A stretch of DNA of 64,000 nucleotides from Polyporus tsugae (taxonomy: Eukaryota > Basidiomycota > Agaricomycetes > Polyporales > Polyporaceae), in assembly GCA_024305745.1 (NCBI GenBank), contig JAHRBS010000014.1, forward strand, positions 627,501 through 691,500, in the 5' to 3' direction. Below are positions 12,439 to 23,400 of the stretch, piece by piece (the stretch's first letter is position 1; each line of letters starts with the position of its first letter). The notes under the pieces are model-generated. The model worked only from the letters and a program-made list of their open reading frames with translations. It was not told the DNA's origin and did not search any database. The position numbers were made by a program, and so were the translations under genes.

Positions 12439-14630
12439 CCGGGCCGCCGTAGTCGTGCTTCGGGGCTTCAATGGAGACTGTAGTCTGTGGACCAGTGCGG
12501 AGGTCCAACTGGAGGAGGGACACTGCATCCTGTGATTATATATACAGTAATGCGGGCTGTGCAGATACGCGAAAGGACTTGGGTCAACCAGTTCGAGACT
12601 GATGTCAGCCTTCTGGAGGCGGCGAAGCCGGGAGGGCCAGTCATGTGGCGACAACAATCCTTCCATCGAGCGTATTTGAGGACGTCTGTGACGTAGACGC
12701 GGGATTCGAAGACGGCATGCGCTCCGTTGCGGAAAAGATATCTGTCTTTTCGTCTCAGTCAGGTCTCAATGGACTCACCTCGGTAGTTCTAGTTCTCGAA
12801 TAATTCCTACTTCCAAAGATCGCAGCGGTCGAAAACAATGCGAACAGTGCTCATGTACGCTCCACCGGCCAGCCCCACGGTACACGTGTGGGTATGATCC
12901 CCGCGTGGATATCTACCGGGTGTGGGATATGCCCCTTGCCAGTTGATTGCGACAAAGAGATAGCAGGCAAAAGGAAGCGATCATGCAGAGTGATGGATGC
13001 TTGGACAGGTCGGAGTGAGAGAAGCATTGGGAGTGGGAGAGGTCTCTGAATCAACCACCGGAGGTCCGGACTCCGGAGCTTCTGCGGATTCGGGCCGGTC
13101 CAGACGGTGGCCTGCTTTTTCTGGCGCCGAAGGCCTTTTCTCTCGTCAACCTCTCTCTAACCAACCTCTCCTGACGGGCACCGGGCTCCGTTTCTCTCAG
13201 TACTCGACTTACTCTGCGCTCAATGCCTGCCTTCAATCCCACCAGCAATGCCCTTCTGCACTCGCCCCCGGGGATAGCAGGCATAGACAGTGGATTGAGC
13301 TGGACCGTAGCCGTCAAATGTCTTTCGTTCGTGTCGGGAGGAGAAGCTTGAGGATACCAACGCGCCAGTGCTTAGGCTTTTACATTGACAGGTGAGCCTA
13401 CCAGATTCTCCTACACCTTGTTTTCATGACGAGACAAGTTATCCCTGTCTTAAAGACACCATGTAGACCATATATTATTTCTTCTGACCCCGTTTTTCAC
13501 GCCTATTTCATGTTCGGCGAGGCTGACGTGCTATTCACAGGTTTATGTGCCTTACTCACGAGCTCGCATACGCGATCGTGTTTCGGTGGGTGCGAGGACC
13601 TCCAAGTATGTGGAGCTGGGAACCACCTCTTTGGATCTCATAGTTCTACAAGGTAAGTACATCTCATCTCCCTTTGGTAGACAATATCTTGTTTTGTGAA
13701 GTTGGGGAATGCACAACCGTCATCCGGAGATATACGTGTTCGCTCGTCCGTATTCGCCCGTATCTCGCAGTTGCTTGGAAGGTGGAAACGTTAACGTGGC
13801 GCGGCTGCGGATGTCTTGGTCTCTTGGTCTTGAATCTTGATCCTCTTGGTCTCTCAGCGCTCAGCTATAGCCTTAGCCTATACCTTGGCATAACTTACAA
13901 GCGCGGTGAGTGATATCGGGATTGTTGCCTTTTAAATTTTGTGTATACATATGTACGTACCGTAGGAGAGTGTTCGAGCTAGGCTCGCTTTCCCGACTTT
14001 TCCCCGCTGAGCCGACCACGGCGAAGTACCGTGCCTTATCACCTTCAGCCCCATCGTTGACGAAGAAGGTACCGACGTACTTTCGGCGCTGCTCATGGGA
14101 CGGCGCACGCCCAGAGTGGCAGAGACGGCTTCGGCCGCTTTCAGCATGGCAGCAACCTCTCTAGCAGGTGTTTAGGATATCATCTATCACATCGGCAGCT
14201 GACCTCAATGACATCTGCGGCTACGTTGAATCGACGGACTCGCAGTCTGCTCGCCAGGCTCTAACTCTGCCGGTTCGATGGAAGAACCTCCCGTAGCGTC
14301 AGCTCGTCGGAGTCGGGTCACTGTCCAGCATGTCGCCTCAAGTACTGCTATGTTCCCCGGACTGGATGGCTTAGCACCAGTATCCTTCTATCTTTGCTAC
14401 CTCTCCCCGTCGTCCTTGGCACTCGCATACCTTCGGCCTACTTCGCGTGGTACTACCGCGGTACCCATCAGGACGGCGGTCTGCTACGACAGTGGAAAAC
14501 AGTCGCGCGCCGTGTGTGAGCGATGCACACGAGGTCAAAGCATCGGTGAGTTCCGGCCACCCTATAAAGCAGAGTTTAGGTTCACATCGCGCTCGCAGTC
14601 CGAGTCAACGGCTTCCTTTTGACCTTCACC
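12439..14630. other. Long intergenic region, no gene seen
   Basis: About 2.2 kb between the hydrolase start and the next F-box gene. Several 60-130 codon open frames have no recognisable motif and no consistent splice structure. The end is the duplicated F-box promoter. Confidence 0.4.
14563..14568 (+). promoter_or_regulatory. TATA-box candidate of F-box copy 2
   Basis: TATAAA lies 63 bp before the F-box ATG, in a block (..AAAGCAGAGTT..) shared with the paralogue at 7684, which has TTACAAA at the same place. Position and conservation support a core promoter element; no transcript data are available. Confidence 0.45.
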
Positions 14631-16477
14631 ATGGCCAGCACAATGTCTCGCTCACTGTCAGACGTGCCAGACATCCTCTACCACGTCTTTTCCTATCTCG
14701 ACCCCATCCACCAACTCGTTGATGATCATGATCAAGTGTATGAGTCCCGTCGGTCGCTGGCCGTCGCGGCAAGGACTTGCCGGGGCTTCACAGTTCCAGC
14801 CTTGGACGTCTTGTGGAAGCGACTTCCCGACGATCAACCTCTCGTGGACCTTCTCTGTGCACTCGAAATCTGCGAGAGGGACGAACACCGAGAAGATCTT
14901 GGAAGGAACAAACCTGGACGTTACCGCTTGCCGAACCAAGACGTGGGAGGGTATCGCCTTCCAGGGGCCGCAGAAGCGTACGAGAGACGCTGGAGACTAT
15001 CAAGAGGCTATGACATTCGATATGTAAGTGTTATTGGCCGATTCATGCCAGCTACTCCCATAATCCCCATTTAACCTCGGTCTGTCAGTTCTTGCAGGAT
15101 CTTTACGATCCTCGTAAACATCTTGGCTGGCCGCGCTTTGTGGAGTACGCTTCCCGCGTCCGTGCCATCACCTTGTTCGCGTTGGATGGCCCAGCATGGT
15201 GCGGGATTTGGGAAGAGCTGCAGTCTCGGACAGAGGGAGCTCCGATCTTGCCGAAGCTCTTGTCGGTCGCCTTCCGCCGCATCTCCATGCAAGGTCTCAC
15301 CCCAAGGGCTCTCGCTCTCGCTCTCATTTCTCCTTCCGTACGCAAGCTCAACTTCAATCTAGGGGGCGGATACGCTTGGCCGGCACTCGACGAGAAACTG
15401 TGTTGCTTATTCTCCCAGAGCTTCAATTCTGCCCCCGATATTGACCGACTTCAGCTCGAGTTATCCCTCTCTCGCCTCGGTTTACCTCTCCTACGGACTC
15501 ATTGCTCTCACCTGCGCCGTCTTGAAGTCGTCCCACAGCTAGATTTAGAAGGCCTGCGACTCCTGACGGAGCTACCTGCTCTTCAGCACCTGTCAATCTC
15601 GCTGTCCAGGCAGAACTTCCCTGAGGCCAGTCCCTCGCTTACATTGAAACCCGTCACCACACTCGTCGTGGAGGGCACTTGGGTCAATCTCAGCACGTTC
15701 CTTGACACTGTCCGCCTTCCATCGATGCACACGCTCTCCATGACGGGTTGGGCATATGGCGAGCCAGCCGCTGAACTCGCCAAAGGTGCGACGCAGTGTT
15801 TCCGCACGCTCGCCAGCAGACTCACCTCGATCACAAGCCTGTCCGTATCGACAACGTTTGGCCGCGTGCCGCCCTCACAAGGCTGCGTCGTGTACGGGAT
15901 TCCGCTCGTAATGGACACGTTCGAAGCCTCATTCTTGGACCTCGCGCACCCCCTCCTCTCCCTTTCCGGACTCCGCCACCTCTCGCTCGCGTTCCCGCAC
16001 TACTTTGACATCGCCTGCACCGTCGGCGACCTGCGCACCGTCGCGGAGTCCTTCCCCGCCCTCGAGGCGCTCCACCTGCGCATCTGCAGTGTCCCACTGG
16101 TCGCCCCGGAACGCCCCCGCGGTGGCCCGCTCGATGCGCTCGCGCACTTTGCGCGGAACTGCCCCCGGCTGCGTGTGCTTCACCTGCCGGCGATGGAGAT
16201 GACGGATGCGGAGGGTGAGCTCTTGCACAACGACGTGCACGGACGCGAGCCGCACGGTCTGCGGACGCTCGTCGTACCGAAGGTGTTGCTTCCCCCCCGC
16301 AGGGCGGACTTGGCGGAAAAGGTGTCGGAGGTTGTGAGAAGGGTCTTTCCGCTCGTTGCGTCGCCGTTCCGGCCGGAGAGACTTACGGTGCTGGAGGATT
16401 GGGCGGTGGCAGATGGGGCTTGGAGGTGTCCGGAGTGCGAGCTCGGGTCGACGGCGAGCCTTAGTACCTTCTCGTGA
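14631..16477 (+). CDS. F-box protein, 593 residues, copy 2
   Basis: Two exons (14631-15023, 15089-16477) with a 65-nt intron give 593 residues, matching copy 1 in length, intron position and phase. The F-box (LSDVPDILYHVFSYLDP) is near residues 9-50. The C-terminus has a Cys-Pro-x-Cys motif (CPECELGSTASLSTFS). Divergence from copy 1 is spread over the whole protein and indels are few, so both copies look maintained. The likely role is substrate recognition in an SCF ubiquitin ligase; the target is unknown. The acceptor was chosen by alignment with copy 1: the exon begins with Phe just after the tyrosine codon at the donor. Confidence 0.85.
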
Positions 16478-17259
16478 ACCGTGGATCCGTCTTTTGTCGA
16501 CTGTGGTTAGATTCATCTTCCCCGGTGTAAACTTTCCGATGAAGCATGTATGTCCTGATTTTTGATTTCTCGGTCTCATTGCATTGGTCTGTCTTGACTG
16601 ACTTTTTCCCAAGGATTGCCCTTGCATTATGTATTCCAGATTGGATATAAATGGCGATGCAGCGAGTATTAGTAGCAGTCTCGGCCGTGGATCATTGTTG
16701 TCGGGAACAACACGATGACCCCTGAACGTACCTTCTCCTCACAGCTCTCACTTGCTGGGCCTTTGAACATCATCATCATCATCATCATCATGGTCAGAGT
16801 GACACAGTTTTTTCAGAACCGTGAAAATTGTGACAGGTTTTGCGAACTCAGTTGTCGTCCGTTTGCGCTTATGGTACGTACTTACGAGACACAGGCACGT
16901 ATGAGACACAGGCATCTAAATATGATGTTACACAACTCCAACAATACCGCGAGGTAGACTAATAGCAGGAGAAACCTTGACACAAACACGAAACGGTTGG
17001 TGTACATGTCTCTGGATTGTGGGAGTGATGCCAGGATAGCAGGACAGGGCCTGATGGTACGTACACGCGTATTCATCATCTTCGTCACCAACTGCAAATG
17101 CTGCGTGGAATCCTTCCGGGCAACGCTGAATATGAATGGGGCCACCAGGACCGGATGTCAACCTTTGACGATACAACGCCACGCATATACTGGTGATCCT
17201 GCTGACCTGACTTCCTTGACGGGCGGACACCCGGGGGGAGTGGGAAAACATTGAGCTTT
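16478..17259. other. Intergenic with trinucleotide repeat
   Basis: No gene was recognised. The stretch includes eight CAT units at 16768-16791. Part of the minus-strand 3' end of the HNH-like pseudogene may extend into the right side. Confidence 0.4.
16768..16791. repeat. (CAT)8 microsatellite
   Basis: Eight perfect CAT units. A (CAT)10 run occurs at 27974-28003 in the same orientation. Both lie outside recognised genes. Confidence 0.9.
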
Positions 17260-18620
17260 GAGCGTCTCGATACGAGCGCGATCATGGTGCATGCGAAACG
17301 AACGTAGAGGAACTCTTCGGGCACGCGATGAGGGATTGTAATCGGCCTTCGGTGCAAGTCGTGCAGGTAACTAGTGACGGTCGGGTAGCACACGTACGTC
17401 ATGAACTCGCCCTCTCCCGCCGGGAAGAAGACGAATGCACGCTTCGCGAGTAATTTGACAAAATCGATACGCAGGGTAAGACCATTTGCGGGGTCGTGGA
17501 TGCCAGTCTTGTGGCCAGCCCAGTTGTATTCCTACATGTTGTTCATGCCGAACCAACGCGCGTGGGACGGGAACACGAGGTGAGCGACTTGGGTAGCTGC
17601 AAATGCGATCAGTAGCCGTACTCAATTCTAAAGTGCACGTACTACGGACTGCCATCAGGGCATGCCTGTAAAAGGGAAACACGAGGCGGCGTTGATGGCT
17701 GGGGAACTGTCAGATGGAGACCCTAATCCTAGGTTTGTGAGCGCGACGGAAGGCGGAGCTTTACTGAGCTTCAGTCTCCGTAGCCAACCTGCGAGTACTT
17801 TGCTTCCAACCATCGTTGTTTGGGGTAAGAAACATCAATATGGGGTATTGCGACCTTTACTCTCCGGAATATGAGCACAATTCTGACACAGGAGTTGCTA
17901 TGTTGGTTCCCCCCGGGCCCCAGGTGGTCAGCTTTATACTCCGCCTCTGAGCACACCTCGAAACCCTGGATTGGGGGTTATATCTGCGAGTTCCTTCGCC
18001 ATCACGGACGCCTCGTGTTTCCCTTTTACGGGCATGCCCTGATGACAGTCCAGACGTGCACTTTAGATGCACTTTAGAATTGAGTACGGCTAGTAGACGG
18101 CATTGGAGGATTGCAAGACGAGATACCGCTGAGATTGCCTCCGGTGATCATGCAGCCGTTGTCCGAAAACTTGACGACAGGCCGCATATCTCTCGGCCCA
18201 CACCTCCTATATTTGTGTCGGAGGTCTGCAATCTCCTCTGGACTGAGCTCGAAACCAGTGGTCGGGAAGCATATGGGGGAACTTCCATGCGGCGAAGTCG
18301 GTAACGATGGGGTAGTTGGGGATCGTCGCTGTAGAAGGCGGGACAGGGTGGTAAAAGTATTCGCCCGCAGCCAACTCGTCGCTAGGAGCCGGTATGCGAC
18401 CACGACCTTCACGGTCCTCGGAGAGGTAGCCGGCAGGTTCTTCGGAAGCATCATTGGTGACGACGCGGCATGCGTCCAGGACTAGGCGATAGTCGACGCC
18501 GTTCGGGGGCGTTACATCGCCAGCAGCGGTGGTACGGGGGAAGGCAGGGAGAGCGAAAATCAACTGGGAGCAGCCCGGGTGCATGATACGCACCATTCCG
18601 CCAAGTCTTCTGAAGGCCAT
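17260..18620 (-). pseudogene. Decayed HNH-endonuclease-like gene
   Basis: On the minus strand the pieces run VDYRLVLDACRVVTNDA and PNYPIVTDFAAWKFPH (18620-18260), then after a frame change FSDNGCMITGG (near 18160), then past an apparent intron acceptor TQVAHLVFPSHARWFGMNN (near 17590), then IHDPANGLTLRIDFVKLL and RAFVFFPAGEGEF. The Cys-x-Ile-Thr-Gly, Ala-His-Leu-Val and Asp-Pro-Ala-Asn-Gly-Leu order is that of the HNH domain of large basidiomycete families (HNH_2 type). An in-frame TAG follows GMNNM, and at least one frameshift lies near 18250, so the gene appears dead. A 480-bp inverted-repeat element occupies what should be the intron between the Cys and His motifs. Function of the family is unknown. 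Limits are approximate. Confidence 0.6.
17613..18092. mobile_element. Fold-back / MITE-like element with 25-bp terminal inverted repeats
   Basis: The ends 17613-17637 and 18068-18092 are exact reverse complements over 25 bp, starting TAGCCGTACTCAATTCTAAA. Similarity continues inward for about 150 bp per arm with substitutions and one ~12-bp insertion (a duplicated AAAGTGCA-type unit in the right arm). The outermost TA could be a TA target duplication, as made by Tc1/mariner-type elements, leaving 23-bp TIRs. Each arm reads outside-in as a similar peptide, MPVKGKHEA followed by an Asp-x-x-Pro-Asn-Pro motif, so the arms may be an inverted duplication of a coding segment. No transposase is present. 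Confidence 0.6.
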
Positions 18621-18907
18621 CGGGGCTCAAGAGGTTGCGTAAACACCGCTCGTGGTTGCTGGAGAGAAAGAAGGCAAACGATAGGGACTCGAGACGGCTA
18701 ATATGTGTGCAATAGGAGAAACTTAAACTGCCGCACTTCCGCGACGTATGAGCCTCTCCTGTCACCTGCAGGATGAGTTCTGATGATCCTCCGTGCCAAC
18801 ACTGAGGTTGCGATCGGCGATGCAGCCCCACGGTTCAGAAATCTTCGGAGGACGTTCCTTCCAATTAACGAAGAACTGCCAACAATGAACCTGCCAACCC
18901 GACGCCC

Positions 18908-19657
18908 TCAGATCCCGATGCCCCCGTTCTTCACATTATAGTCATTCCCCGTCACGCCCGAGAACACAGGCGTGGACAAAACGTCCGCGCGACTCTGCGA
19001 CGCGGTCTCGTTCGTCCGGCGCGACTTCTCGAGGAAGAGGAACGAGATCACGACCAGGTCGCGGATCTGTACCGCCCGCGCAGTCAGGACGAGCTGCGCG
19101 AGCTGCTGCCAGTCGAAGTTGCGCGAGCGCAGGAAGCGCGCGATTGGCTCCTTGTATTCATCGTCCTCCGCGAAGAGCTGTTCCGGGTTCGTACGTCAGC
19201 ACAGTAGGAAGAGAGAAGGAAAGAGGGGAAGGGATGCACGGACCTCCAGGGAACGACCAGGCGCGTTCCCGCGCCACTTGTACTTGCGCCCCAAGTCGTC
19301 CTTGAACGACACGTCGCTAGTAGGGCGTATGTAAGCAATCAATCGTGGTTTCGCACCTTGTTCATACAAACGTGCCACACTCACTCCTTCAAGTAGAACG
19401 GGACGACAGTCGTGTGCAACCAGTCACGCAAGGAGGTCGGCACCTTGTTCCCGAGGGTGACCCAAGTTGTCGGGCAGGACGTCGTGCCACTCCAGAGACG
19501 CGAGCTCTTCCTCGTCGGCGTTCTGGACGTGCGTCACCGTCTCCTTGTCATGCGTGGTGTGCACGGTATATAGCACCTTGTCGTCCGCATCAATAATGGT
19601 GGTGTTCGAAGGGTTGTCCCGGGTGAGCGCAAGCGTGGCCGCGATTGCGGCGGACAT
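18908..19657 (-). CDS. DUF6593-like protein with apparent frameshift
   Basis: The start ATG at 19657 opens TLALTRDNPSNTTIIDADDK followed by KVLYTVHTTHDKETV, the N-terminal pattern I associate with DUF6593, a small agaricomycete domain of unknown function. The frame runs to LPDN near 19460 and should then change to give VTLGNKVPTSLRDWLHTT. No intron fits, so one base appears gained or lost there. Later exons (19315-19248 and ~19180-18908, with phase-compatible splice sites) encode DVSFKDDLGRKYKWRG, then NFDWQQLAQLVLTARAVQIR, ending in NVKNGGIGI. It may be a recent pseudogene or contain a sequence error. Its start is 215 bp from the young retroelement, head-to-head with the 5' LTR. Confidence 0.55.
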
Positions 19658-19787
19658 GGTGCGTGGACCGGAGAATGGGGGTGGAGAATCGCGATGAGAA
19701 ACGAGGGAGAAATGCTTCCCCTAAGCGCAGTTAGTCTCGACGCCAGACACCTTGGTGGTGGAATTACTTACCAAGGCGTCTGGAAGG

Positions 19788-19872
19788 ACTGTGAGGGAGA
19801 CGAGTACAGAAGGGTTTCAAACTCCGATTATACCATATCAGGCCGTAGTTGGGGCACGTGTATCGCACCTCT
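19788..19872. repeat. Copy of an ~80-bp dispersed repeat
   Basis: This block is about 75-80% similar, by eye, to the reverse complement of 27440-27525. The core, CCGATTATACCATATC, is identical in both. It abuts the left LTR of the gypsy element. Nature unknown; a small non-autonomous element is one option. Confidence 0.4.
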
Positions 19873-20188
19873 TGTTGACACATAGACCTGGCTCGGTCGT
19901 GTTCGGTTTGGTCTTGTTTGTATCCTGCCTAAAATGGGTGTTCAACGCCCAGATATTGAATGTCCTCATTCCCGTTCCGCAGCACTACTGTTTCTCTACT
20001 TCCGCTGTACAATACGACATAGTGACGTGAAAATGCGTTCATCCCGCCTGTGACTCGACTTAAAAGCAATGACGTAGCTACAACCATCCAGTTGTATATA
20101 AACCCCCGTTTCTCTCGAATAAACGGCAGTACTCTGTCTTATCCTCACGCCGCCGGTTCGAGCTCCGAAAGGATAGGGCGCCACCACA
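19873..20188 (+). repeat. 5' LTR of the young gypsy element
   Basis: 316 bp with TG...CA ends. TATATAAA at 20095-20102 is a likely promoter for the genomic transcript. It matches 25502-25817 except at three C/T sites. Confidence 0.93.
20095..20102 (+). promoter_or_regulatory. TATA box in LTR
   Basis: TATATAAA within the 5' LTR, 86 bp before its right end, is the usual place for the U3 promoter of an LTR element. The 3' LTR has the same motif. Confidence 0.6.
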
Positions 20189-20405
20189 CTTGATCAAGTG
20201 TGGGTTCGAATCTGTTCCCCGCACTTTGCTTAACTCTTTGTTACTCGCACTTGCACTCGTATTCGAGACTGCTTCTCTCGCCGTTACAGTCGAAAAATAG
20301 CCACAACGGCTAATCACTTATATTAGTCGACACACTCCGTAGTACGTATCCAGTAGCGCTACACCATCCAAATCCGAACGTACTTAGCGTGTCCCTTCTG
20401 CACTC

Positions 20406-23400
20406 ATGCAGACCGACCAAGACCTCCTGGGGCAACTCGCCGCCAATCTCACACCCGAAGTATACAACACCCTTGCACCCATCCTCCAAAACCTTGACCA
20501 GCGTGTTGAGGCTGCAGCACAGGCGCCTCCACCACCGCAAGCTACCATCACTGTCGACGACCTACGTATGTCGCTCGAGCATGCATTCGCCTCCGCTAAC
20601 TTTGTGGTCAAACCACAGGCACCCCCGTCCTCATCAACCACCACATCCACCTCCCGACCAAACACCATCAAGGCTGAACCGCCACACTTTCACGGGAAGG
20701 AGACAGAGGACGTCAGTGCATGGTTACTAGTGGTCGAGGACTACTTACGAGGTTTACATGTTGCAGAAGCCGATTGGCCCCTGCAAGTGCCTCTGCTCTT
20801 CCGCGGAGACGCGATGCGGTGGTATATCTACCTGCGCAAGAAAACAACCACGCTGGGCAAGAAACTCACCTGGTCCGAGATCCGGGCAGAGCTTCAGGCG
20901 AAGTTTGACTCGCCCCTTCGCGTAGAGTCCCTACGTAATGAGCTCCGTAACCTTCCGTATAAGGGCAACCTCGTTCGGTATGTTGCTGTCTTCCGCGAGA
21001 TCGAAACCCAGATTCCCGAGAGCGACATGACCTTCGGCGACCGCCTGGCCAACTTCCTTGCACACCTCCCACCGGAACAGGCCCGCGAGCTGCGCCGGGA
21101 GAAGCCAACGACCGTCGAGGAGATGTATTTTGCCGCCAAGGAGTTGTACCGTTTGATGGGACTGCACCGCGGAAATCCTGGGGGTACGTCTCAGCACAAC
21201 AGGAAAGGGAAACAAAGGCAAACCTACTCATCTTTCCCTTCCTTCGCATCCTCCGCAGGGAATAACCCGTCGACGTCGACATCCTCCAACCCGCAGCCTA
21301 TGGACCTGGACGCCCTAGAAACAGCCCCTACCAGGGGCATACCACCGGCGCAGCGGAGTGCCCTCCGAGTACGTCGTTATAACTGCAACCGGATGGGTCA
21401 TTACTCACGTAACTGCCGCGCGCCGCGCAAACCACGACCACAGGACCTAAACTTGATGGATGTCGATGACGAGGATGTCAGCCCGCTGGTCTTCGTACCT
21501 GTCCCTGTAGATGCGAGTGACTCGGATGATGACCTGCCATCACTCGCTACCTGTAGCCGTTCTAGTCTCAGCAGCTATTGGGTGGATGATGACAGCCTGT
21601 CCGAAAATGATGACTTGTTCAGTCACTATGGCAGTGACACTCCATCACTCACCTCATCCATCTCGATGGACAGCTTTGATGACACTCTCTCCACCGATGC
21701 TGAATGGGGAGTCGACACGCCAATTGATGAGCGTGATGCTCAAGTAGGAGTGGACTCGGATATTCACAATGCCGCTCCCTTACGTCCGCCGCTAGTGCGC
21801 CAGCCCGCATACGACCACAACACTATGCAAATTGACCCTCCGGAGTTCAGCTGGCCGCAGCCAGTCGACACAAACATGCTGGACCTGGCCTTCAATGTCC
21901 TGAACCTTGACGACGGCGTTGACACCAACCAAAACTTGCCAGTCTATCGGGTCCTTGTTCCGCTGCCGAATAAACACCGCAGCGAGTTCAGGTGCATCAG
22001 CACCATCATGGACAGTGGTGCCGCGTCCTGCTACGTCCGTCCGTCTGTCGTCAAGGACCTGCACCTGGAGACCTTCCCCATCACACGTCGCATGATCCGT
22101 GGGGCAGGAACGACCTCGACCTCAGCTATTGCTTGCTTCAACGTAAAAATCGGGGGCATCGTGCGGCCCATCGTCGCCTACATCCTGGACCGCGACTGTA
22201 TCTGGTATGGCCTCGTCCTCGGCCAGGACTGGATGCGGCGACACAACGCTCAGCCGGACTGGAGCACCAGCTCATGGTACCTGACTGATCCACTCACCGC
22301 GCAAACTGTCCGGTTGTCCATGGAGCCTCCTCGTCGGTTCCTCCAAAACCCTCCTCCGTCGCCGTGCATCACGCCGCCGCCCTACACACCGTCACCCGAA
22401 CTCTACTCTGCCACCTCGACAAAGCCATTGGACTGCCTCTCGTTGGAAATGCCTCGGGCACGACGTGTGCCAGTGCGCGAGCAGCTTGCGCGCGCCACCG
22501 TAACACTGAGTGACAAGCTGCGGAACCTGGCAAAGAAGCGCTTCCCTAAGCTGTTCAGCAACAAGGTGCGCTTCTTGGACATACCTAACCGCCGGGTTAT
22601 GCACATCATTAACACCCGTGATGCGCAGCCAATCCGTGCGCACGGACGCCCACACTCGCCGCCCAAGCACGAGGAGATTGAGAAGTTCGTGAACGAAGCC
22701 CTCGAGGACGGACTCATCGAGCCTAGCACCTCCCCGTGGTCAGCTCCAATCATCTTCGCGAAGAAGAAAGATGGTACTAACCGCTTGTGCGTGGATTACT
22801 GCAGGCTGAACGACGTGACTGTCAAAAATGCGTACCCACTACCACGCATTGACGACACGTACCAGTACTTCCATGGGTCGAAGTACTTCACGACGCTCGA
22901 CTTGAAGTCTGGCTACTGGCAGATCCCCGTCCATCCGGACTCCCGCGAAAAGACGGCCTTCACGACCCGTTTTGGTCACTATCAGTTCAAGGTAATGGAA
23001 TTTGGCTTGTGCAACGCACCTGCCACCTTCCAGAGCTTCATGAACGAGCTCCTGCGCCCTTTTCTTGACTGTTGCATCACCGTGTACCTGGATGATATCA
23101 TCATCTATTCCGACGACGAGCACAACCACGTCCTCGATGTACTCAACGTCCTCGGTGCCTTGAATGAGGCCGGCATCGTGCTGAACGAAAAAAGTGCGTC
23201 TTCGCCCGTACAAGCATCCTGTACCTGGGACACATCATCTCTAACCTCGGTGTTCATCCCGACCCTGAAAAGGTTAACGCTATCGTCAGCTGGCCAAGCC
23301 CCGATAACATCACGCACGTACGGGGCTTCCTCAATCTCGCAGGTTATTACCGCCGCTTCATCCCTGCTTTCGCTCGTCTCGCAAGCCCTATGTATGACTT

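Noticed and set aside
16768..16791. CAT repeats as a functional poly-His gene segment
   Set aside because: Both CAT runs lie in intergenic DNA with no gene model around them.
20189..20215. Primer-binding site just after the young element's 5' LTR (TGGGTTCGAATC)
   Set aside because: It resembles a tRNA T-arm in sense rather than the complement of a tRNA 3' end, so I could not support it as a PBS.
23185..23200. Programmed frameshift site in the A run of RT
   Set aside because: It lies inside RT, and restoring one A gives normal sequence; a mutation or read error is simpler.
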